Source of the DNA: JB111 sp052093225
GTDB taxonomy: Bacteria; Actinomycetota; Actinomycetes; Actinomycetales; Actinomycetaceae
Assembly: GCA_052093225.1 (NCBI GenBank)
Contig: JBQDDG010000014.1
Span: forward strand, 1-64,000
Direction: 5' to 3'
DNA length: 64,000 nucleotides
Made by a program: the position numbers and the translations under genes. The notes beneath the pieces were generated by a model. The model searched no databases. It was not told where the DNA came from and saw only the letters and a program-made list of their open reading frames with translations. Of the stretch, positions 59,396 through 64,000 are shown piece by piece. Position 1 is the first letter of the stretch, and the number at the start of each line of letters is the position of its first letter.

Positions 59396-60589
59396 TCAGT
59401 GGACGGATGGCGCCGGGACTCCGACGACGTCGGCCCACGGCGCCTGGTCCCGGATGGCGCCGCGATACTTGACGAGCTGCCGAGGCATGTTGACGCAGAC
59501 GGCTCCGCGCACGAGGCCGTCCCGGCCGTAGAGCGCCGTGAGCCTGGTGTCGGTGGCCTCCTCCACGACGACGTCGGTGGCTGCGGTGCCGCGTCCGACG
59601 AACCGGAGCTTGGCGCCGAACTGGTCGGACCAGAAGTAGGGCACCGCGTTGTAGGCCTCGCCGGCGCCCAGGAGCGTGTGCGCGGCGTGGCGGCCCTGTT
59701 CGACGGCGTTGGTCCAGTGCTCGACGCGCATCTCCTCGTCGAAGACCGGGTTGTACCAGCGGGCGATGTCACCGGCGGCGACCACACCCGGAGCCTCGGT
59801 CGAGAGATCGGAGCCGCACAGCACGCCGTTCGCGAGTCCCAGACCGGAGCCCTCGAGCCACCCGGTGGCAGGTGCGGCACCGATGCCGGCAACGACGACG
59901 TCGGCGTTCAGCACACCGCCCGTGCTCAGCTCTGCCCGCACGCCACGTCCGGTCGCCTCGAAACGCTCGACGGAGCAGGTGCACACGACCTCGACCCCGT
60001 TACGCGCATGCATCTCACGGAACCATTGACCGACCTCGTCACCGAGCGCACGAGCGAGCGGGGCCCGCCCGACCTCGACGACGGTCACGTCGAGCCCGAG
60101 CTGCTTCGCGGTCGCCGCGATCTCGAGCCCGATGAAGCCCGCGCCGACCAGCACGAGGTGCTGGCCCGGGACGAGCCGTTCCCGCAGGAGCCGTGCATCC
60201 TCCACGTCACGGACCACGTGCGCGTCCGGGATCCCAGCCACCACGGGGAGCCGACGCGCCCGGGAGCCGGTCGCGAGGACGACGCCGTCATAGGGCAGCG
60301 CCGTTCCGTCGGCGAGCTGGACGGTCCGTCGGTTGATGTCGAGCCCCACCGCGGCGTTGCCGAGGCGTGTCGACACGGCGTTGTCCGAGTACCACTCCGG
60401 GCTCCGCAGATAGAGCTTCTCGACGTCGACGCCGGTGGAGAGCGCTTCCTTCGACAACGGGGGACGGTCGTAGGGGAGATGCTCCTCGGCGGAGACCATC
60501 GTGATCTCGCCCTGGAACCCCTCCTGCCTCAGAGCCTCGCTCGCATGGACCGCGGCAAGAGACCCTCCGACGACGACGACCCGCCTCAC
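59396..60589 (-). CDS. FAD/NAD(P)-dependent ferredoxin reductase
   Basis: The product is 397 aa. The FAD site 'VVVVGGSLAAVHASEAL', NAD(P)-site 'LVLVGAGFIGLEIAATAKQLG' and second FAD motif 'VVAAGDIARWYNP' are in the order of BphA4/CamA-type reductases. It passes electrons from NAD(P)H to the adjacent ferredoxin. GTG 60589 begins 1 nt after the ferredoxin stop. Confidence 0.94.
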   Translation of the reverse strand: MRRVVVVGGSLAAVHASEALRQEGFQGEITMVSAEEHLPYDRPPLSKEALSTGVDVEKLYLRSPEWYSDNAVSTRLGNAAVGLDINRRTVQLADGTALPYDGVVLATGSRARRLPVVAGIPDAHVVRDVEDARLLRERLVPGQHLVLVGAGFIGLEIAATAKQLGLDVTVVEVGRAPLARALGDEVGQWFREMHARNGVEVVCTCSVERFEATGRGVRAELSTGGVLNADVVVAGIGAAPATGWLEGSGLGLANGVLCGSDLSTEAPGVVAAGDIARWYNPVFDEEMRVEHWTNAVEQGRHAAHTLLGAGEAYNAVPYFWSDQFGAKLRFVGRGTAATDVVVEEATDTRLTALYGRDGLVRGAVCVNMPRQLVKYRGAIRDQAPWADVVGVPAPSVH

Positions 60590-60590
60590 C

Positions 60591-60794
60591 TCAGACGTCC
60601 TCGAGGCTGATCGCGCGCGCAGGGCAACCCCGCACCGCGTTCTCCGCCACGGTGCGCTGGTCGTCCGGGACGTCCTCCTGCAGGAGGATCGCCTTCTCCG
60701 TCTCGTCGTCGAAGTCGAAATAGCCAGGGCCTTCGATGAGGCAGTTCGCATACCCCTGGCAGAGGTCGAGGTCGAGCCTGAGCTTGAGTGCCAT
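60591..60794 (-). CDS. [3Fe-4S]-type ferredoxin
   Basis: The product is 67 aa. Cluster ligands are Cys12, Cys18 and Cys57 ('LCQGYANCLI', 'VRGCPARAIS'); the usual second Cys of a 4Fe cluster is Tyr15, so a [3Fe-4S] cluster is expected. Such ferredoxins usually serve cytochrome P450 enzymes, yet no P450 gene is in the window. Confidence 0.93.
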   Translation of the reverse strand: MALKLRLDLDLCQGYANCLIEGPGYFDFDDETEKAILLQEDVPDDQRTVAENAVRGCPARAISLEDV

Positions 60795-60820
60795 GGTGTC
60801 GTCTCCTTCGTGTGGCGGGC

Positions 60821-61093
60821 TCAGTGCCCGCTCGTCGCCAGGTGTGCGATCGGCGGCGTCGCGCTGACCGAGCGTGCGGCGGCGGGTGTGTTACGGGATC
60901 GGAGCGCACGGACCTCGCCGCGGGTGACCACGGCGGCGATCCCCGGGATGTCGCCGATGGCGAGGGCCCCGCGGGCGTCGTCCGCCTGCGAGCCCCAGGG
61001 AGCGTCCATGAGGACGAGGTCGGCCGCTCGGCCCACCTCGAGCAGACCGGCGGGGAGGTCCCACGTCCGAGCGTTGTTGCCGGTCGCGAGCGC
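60821..61093 (-). pseudogene. C-terminal fragment of an amidohydrolase (enamidase-like)
   Basis: 'ATGNNARTWDLPAGLLEVG' plus 'RAADLVLMDAPWGSQADDA' and 'GDIPGIAAVVTRGEVRALRSRNT' (in part) match the C-terminal end of enamidase/metal-dependent amidohydrolases. Nothing upstream of about 61093 continues the homology, and about 300 residues are missing. The breakpoint is next to the unrelated DtxR/metal-transport block, so a deletion or insertion has removed the rest. It is co-oriented with the ferredoxin gene. Confidence 0.7.
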
Positions 61094-61220
61094 CCAGACG
61101 TGTGACTTTCGCCGGTGAATGGCGGGGTTCTTTCGGCGCAAGCTGGCGGTGTCCGTCTTCGGTCACGCACCTGGCGAGTCGCCGGTCGTGCATTGTTTGG
61201 GTCCCCGTAGGCTGGTGGTT

Positions 61221-61913
61221 GTGTCCGTCGTTGATCTGTCCGCCAGTACTCAGAACTACCTGAAGGCCATCTGGAACCTAGAGGAGTGGTCGGACAAGCC
61301 CGTGACCGCTTCGACGATCGCGCAGAAGACAGGGCTGAAGCTCTCCACCGTCTCCGGGGCGCTGCCCAAACTTGCGGAGCAGGGCCTGGTGGAGCACGCG
61401 CGGTACGGCAGTATTGCGCTCACGGCGGCGGGCCGCGAGTTTGCGGTGGCCATGGTGCGTCGGCACCGGCTGATCGAGACGTTCCTGGTCGAGGTGCTCG
61501 GCTACGGCTGGGATCAGGTCCATGATGAGGCGGAGATCCTCGAGCATGCGGTCTCGGACTTCATGATCGGGCGCATCGACGAGTTCCTGGCGCACCCGGT
61601 CCGAGACCCGCACGGTGACCCGATCCCCTCGCCGTCGGGAGCCGTGGAGAGGGCATCCTCTGTGCAGAACCTCTCCGAAGCGACGCCCGGCACGCGACTG
61701 GTGGTGGAGCGGATCTCCGACAGCGATCCGGAGCTGCTCCGCTTCTTCGCCGACCGCGGACTGGTGGTGGGTGCCGAGTTCACCGTCTCCGCCGGGCCGC
61801 CCTACTCGGACTCCCTCCAGGTGCAGGTGGGCAACGGCCCACCGGTCGTGCTCGGTCGCGCCGCCACGGATGCGGTGTGGGTCTCCCCCGGGGGTCAACC
61901 GGCCGCGTCGTGA
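61221..61913 (+). CDS. DtxR/MntR family metal-dependent regulator
   Basis: The product is 230 aa from GTG 61221. 'MSVVDLSASTQNYLKAIW', 'TASTIAQKTGLKLSTVSGAL' (HTH) and 'RRHRLIETFLVEVLGYGWDQVHDEAEILEH' (in parts; His and Glu metal ligands) define a DtxR dimer, followed by an SH3-like C-terminal domain. It uses Mn or Fe as co-repressor. It is convergent with the metal ABC permease, with a 19-bp overlap. GTG follows TAGGCT by 7 nt. No obvious DtxR box was found before it. Confidence 0.92.
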   Translation: MSVVDLSASTQNYLKAIWNLEEWSDKPVTASTIAQKTGLKLSTVSGALPKLAEQGLVEHARYGSIALTAAGREFAVAMVRRHRLIETFLVEVLGYGWDQVHDEAEILEHAVSDFMIGRIDEFLAHPVRDPHGDPIPSPSGAVERASSVQNLSEATPGTRLVVERISDSDPELLRFFADRGLVVGAEFTVSAGPPYSDSLQVQVGNGPPVVLGRAATDAVWVSPGGQPAAS

Positions 61914-62863
61914 CCGGCCGGTTCGCCGACTGGCACAGCATCCGCCCGCTCCGGCACGGCAGGCTCCGTCCCAGTGGAGCGTTGGAGGGCGGAGCGCCGT
62001 CTCCGGGTGCTGGCCGCTCGGTTGGCGGCTAGGGCCAGCAGGAACACGGCTCCGTAGAACACGGACATGCCGGCGCTGGTGGCCGCGTTGACCGCGTAGG
62101 CCGTCCAGAATCCGCCGAGGGCGCCGGCCGCGGCGATCGCCACGGTCAGGCCGATCATCGCCGGGAGGCGATCGGTGAGCAGGTAGGCGGTGGCCGGTGG
62201 GGCGACGACCAGGGCGATGACCAAGATGGCGCCGGCCCCGGTGAATGCCGCCGTGACCGTCATGGAGACGAGGAACATGAACACGCTGTTCAGCGCCCCG
62301 GAGCGGATACCGAGGGTCTGGGCGAACTGCGGGTCGAAGGTGGAGATCTTCAGTTGCCGGTAGAACACGGCGAGGAAGACCACGTTGACCAGCAGCACGG
62401 CCAGCATCACGTACAGGTAGACGGGACCCAATTCGAGAGCACCGGCCCCGACCGGCATCTCTAGAGTCAGCTGCTCGAACGAGGCCAGGTTCAGGTCTCC
62501 CACCAGCACGGCGTGGGTGTCGAGGTGGATGTTGGCGAAGTTCGCGGTCACCATGATCACGCCGATGCTGAACAGCGCCGGGAACACCAGCCCCTGTGGA
62601 GCGTCTCCGGCCAGCAGTCCGGTCCGGGACAGGTACTCGTTGCCCAGGACCACCACCAGACCGGCGAGGGCTGCCCCGAGGATCAGCCACGGTGAATCCA
62701 GGTCCTGGGTGACGGCGTAGCCGACCACGATCCCGGGCAGCACGGCGTGCCCGATCCCGTCGACCAGCATGGAGTTCTTCCGCAGCACCACGAACACGCC
62801 GGGCAGCGCGCACGCCACCGCCATGACCACGGCCACGAGGGTGGTCCCCAGCAGGAAACTCAT
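61895..62863 (-). CDS. Metal ABC transporter permease (ZnuB/MntB family)
   Basis: The product is 322 aa with about nine TM helices. 'CALPGVFVVLRKNSMLVDGIGHAVLPGIVVGY' (in parts) is the G-x-G-x-x-H-A signature of zinc/manganese permeases, and 'SMTVTAAFTGAGAILVIALVVAPPATAYLL' (in parts) the second. A 40-residue hydrophilic tail follows. Its start overlaps the upstream permease stop by 4 bp. Confidence 0.93.
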   Translation of the reverse strand: MSFLLGTTLVAVVMAVACALPGVFVVLRKNSMLVDGIGHAVLPGIVVGYAVTQDLDSPWLILGAALAGLVVVLGNEYLSRTGLLAGDAPQGLVFPALFSIGVIMVTANFANIHLDTHAVLVGDLNLASFEQLTLEMPVGAGALELGPVYLYVMLAVLLVNVVFLAVFYRQLKISTFDPQFAQTLGIRSGALNSVFMFLVSMTVTAAFTGAGAILVIALVVAPPATAYLLTDRLPAMIGLTVAIAAAGALGGFWTAYAVNAATSAGMSVFYGAVFLLALAANRAASTRRRRSALQRSTGTEPAVPERADAVPVGEPAGHDAAG

Positions 62864-63864
62864 GCCCGTCCTCTCCCGGACAGTACGACGCCGCCCTGCA
62901 TCTCGGTGCGCGTGTCCCGTTCGGCGTCCAGCTGGTGCCGAAGCAGCCGTCGCTGGCGGGCGCGGCCTCGCGCTCTGGTGATCAGGCTGCGTCCCGGGGC
63001 GAGCAGCAGCGAGAGGACGAGGAGGGCGAACAGGGTCAGCACGATCAGCGGCCCGGTGGGCACGCCACCCACCGCGATGGAAAGATAGGCGCCCAGGCCG
63101 CTGCCGATGCCCCCGATCAGCCCGGAGAGCACCACCATGGCCGGCAGGGTACGGGTCCACTGCCGGGCCGCGGCGGGCGGGGTCACCACGAACGCGACCA
63201 TCAGTACCAGGCCCACGGCTTTCACGCCGATCACGATGGCGATCACGATGGTGGTGAACATCAGGGTGTCGATCGCCCGGGCATGGAAACCCAGCACGGT
63301 GGAGTGGTCCGGGTCGAAGGTGCGTAGTGCGAATTCTTTCCAGAAGATCGCCATCAGCACCACAGCGAAGGCGCCGACGGAGATGCTGGCGGCCAGGTCA
63401 GCCCTGGTGATCACGGAGGCGTTGCCGAACAGGTAGTCCTGGATGCCGCCCTTGCCCGGGAAGGCGCCGTTACTGATGATCCGCATCAGCAGCATCCCCC
63501 CGCCGAAGAAGAGCGACAGGGTGATGGCCATGGCGGCGTCGATGCGCAGCTTCGTCGCCCGGGTGACGTACTGGGCCAGGACCACCGCCAGGGCGCCGGA
63601 CGCGACCGCACCGATCATCAGCACGGCCATGTTGCGTCCGTCGACCTGCAGCACCACGACGGCGACCAGGAAGGCCCCCAGTGTGCCGGGCAGTGCGGAG
63701 TGGGAGATGACATCACTGATCAGGGACTGCTTGCGCAGGTACGCGAAGCTCCCGAGCGCTCCGGCCACCAGGCCGATCACCACGGTCCCGAAGAACACCA
63801 TCCGGAAGGTGTGGTCGGCGAAGAACTCGCCCGGCCCCATCACCTCGGAGAGGAGACCGCTCAC
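62860..63864 (-). CDS. Metal ABC transporter permease, second subunit
   Basis: The product is 334 aa. 'LGSFAYLRKQSLISDVISHSALPGTLGAFL' (in parts) and 'VGVKAVGLVLMVAFVVTPPAAAR' are permease motifs of the same family as the next gene, making a hetero-dimeric channel. GTG 63864 overlaps the ATPase stop (GTGA). The basic Arg-rich tail is likely cytoplasmic. Confidence 0.92.
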   Translation of the reverse strand: MSGLLSEVMGPGEFFADHTFRMVFFGTVVIGLVAGALGSFAYLRKQSLISDVISHSALPGTLGAFLVAVVVLQVDGRNMAVLMIGAVASGALAVVLAQYVTRATKLRIDAAMAITLSLFFGGGMLLMRIISNGAFPGKGGIQDYLFGNASVITRADLAASISVGAFAVVLMAIFWKEFALRTFDPDHSTVLGFHARAIDTLMFTTIVIAIVIGVKAVGLVLMVAFVVTPPAAARQWTRTLPAMVVLSGLIGGIGSGLGAYLSIAVGGVPTGPLIVLTLFALLVLSLLLAPGRSLITRARGRARQRRLLRHQLDAERDTRTEMQGGVVLSGRGRA

Positions 63865-64000
63865 AGGGCGACCTCAACGCGAGGACCTCGGGTGACATCG
63901 GGCTCGAAAAAACCCTGCTCGGCGTCGCTGACCCGGTAGGCGGTCCGCAGATGCTCGGAGGTGAAGGCCTCCTCCACTGGCCCGGAGGAGATGACCGCTT
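63861..64000 (-). CDS. Metal ABC transporter ATP-binding protein (C-terminal end, partial)
   Basis: The frame comes in from the right edge of the window with only the last 45 residues visible. 'VISSGPVEEAFTSEHLRTAYRVSD' (in parts) matches the G-P-x-E-E-x-x-T-x-E-x-L-x-x-A-Y ending of MntA/ZnuC ATPases. Its TGA overlaps the permease GTG. Confidence 0.88.
   Translation of the reverse strand, partial: AVISSGPVEEAFTSEHLRTAYRVSDAEQGFFEPDVTRGPRVEVAL

Noticed and set aside
61100..61220. DtxR/MntR box before the regulator gene
   Set aside because: No convincing TTAGG-type inverted repeat could be read in this interval.

Overview
The window is about 64 kb of very GC-rich DNA with strong GC bias at third codon positions. 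It comes from a high-GC Gram-positive actinobacterium, most likely a salt-tolerant member of the Micrococcales. The pointers are an ectABC ectoine operon, a BCCT osmolyte carrier, a mycothiol-type enzyme family, many TetR/MarR/HxlR/ArsR-type regulators and DnaB next to a MATE pump. Two runs of 100 N (19568-19667 and 22001-22100) show that it is a draft scaffold. The second gap is flanked by the same 55 bp on both sides and is probably not a real gap.

Layout. 1-8187: a partial gene, a TetR/SRPBCC divergent pair with two operators, a BCCT carrier, a TauE/SafE exporter, and a small catabolic-looking cluster (ThDP enzyme, RidA-like protein, cyclase). 8322-19537: HAD phosphatase, AKR, an XRE/DUF2975 pair, ectABC, a pirin/AhpD/GNAT operon, a GNAT, and a CDP-alcohol phosphotransferase. 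19671-26260: DsbA, MarR, DUF1905, a RibD-like reductase, an ArsR/SRPBCC pair, and a FUSC gene carrying an in-frame TAG. 26382-31240: two serine beta-lactamase-like proteins around a dense array of CGASTCGTAC repeats (28588-29106). 31287-38400: a membrane protein, FNT channel, cysteine-less HMA protein, cytochrome b/molybdopterin fusion, LLM oxidoreductase, MDMPI-like enzyme and ECF sigma factor. 38232-43348: a degraded MazF gene, then a metal/redox regulon (P1B-type ATPase, HMA chaperone, FNR-like regulator, quinone oxidoreductase, cupin fragment). 43566-52469: GNAT, HxlR/DUF899, hydrolase, MetE-like protein, MscS, PP2C and DUF421. 52634-56958: dnaB, then MATE and MFS exporters. 57011-61093: LuxR regulator, alpha/beta hydrolase, ferredoxin reductase, ferredoxin and a truncated amidohydrolase. 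61221-64000: a DtxR/MntR-type regulator and a metal ABC transporter.

The most striking regulatory result is in 40620-43348. Three minus-strand promoters share the same geometry: an FNR-like dyad TTGAY-N4-RTCAT centred exactly 41.5 bp upstream of the predicted start (class II activation), a TAGRTT -10 box, and a conserved 9-mer CTGCGGSTG at -58 to -50. They drive the P-type ATPase, the HMA protein and a cupin-fragment/quinone-oxidoreductase unit. The FNR-like protein encoded among them has the E-x-x-S-R recognition helix and three cysteines, so it is the likely activator.

Other recurring themes are a TANNNT-N6/7-ATG/GTG arrangement (leaderless mRNAs) at more than a dozen genes, short tandem repeats that run across the stop codons of several minus-strand genes, and an unusual number of broken genes (FUSC, GNAT, MazF, cupin, amidohydrolase). 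All functions are inferred from sequence motifs read by eye. No database search was possible.
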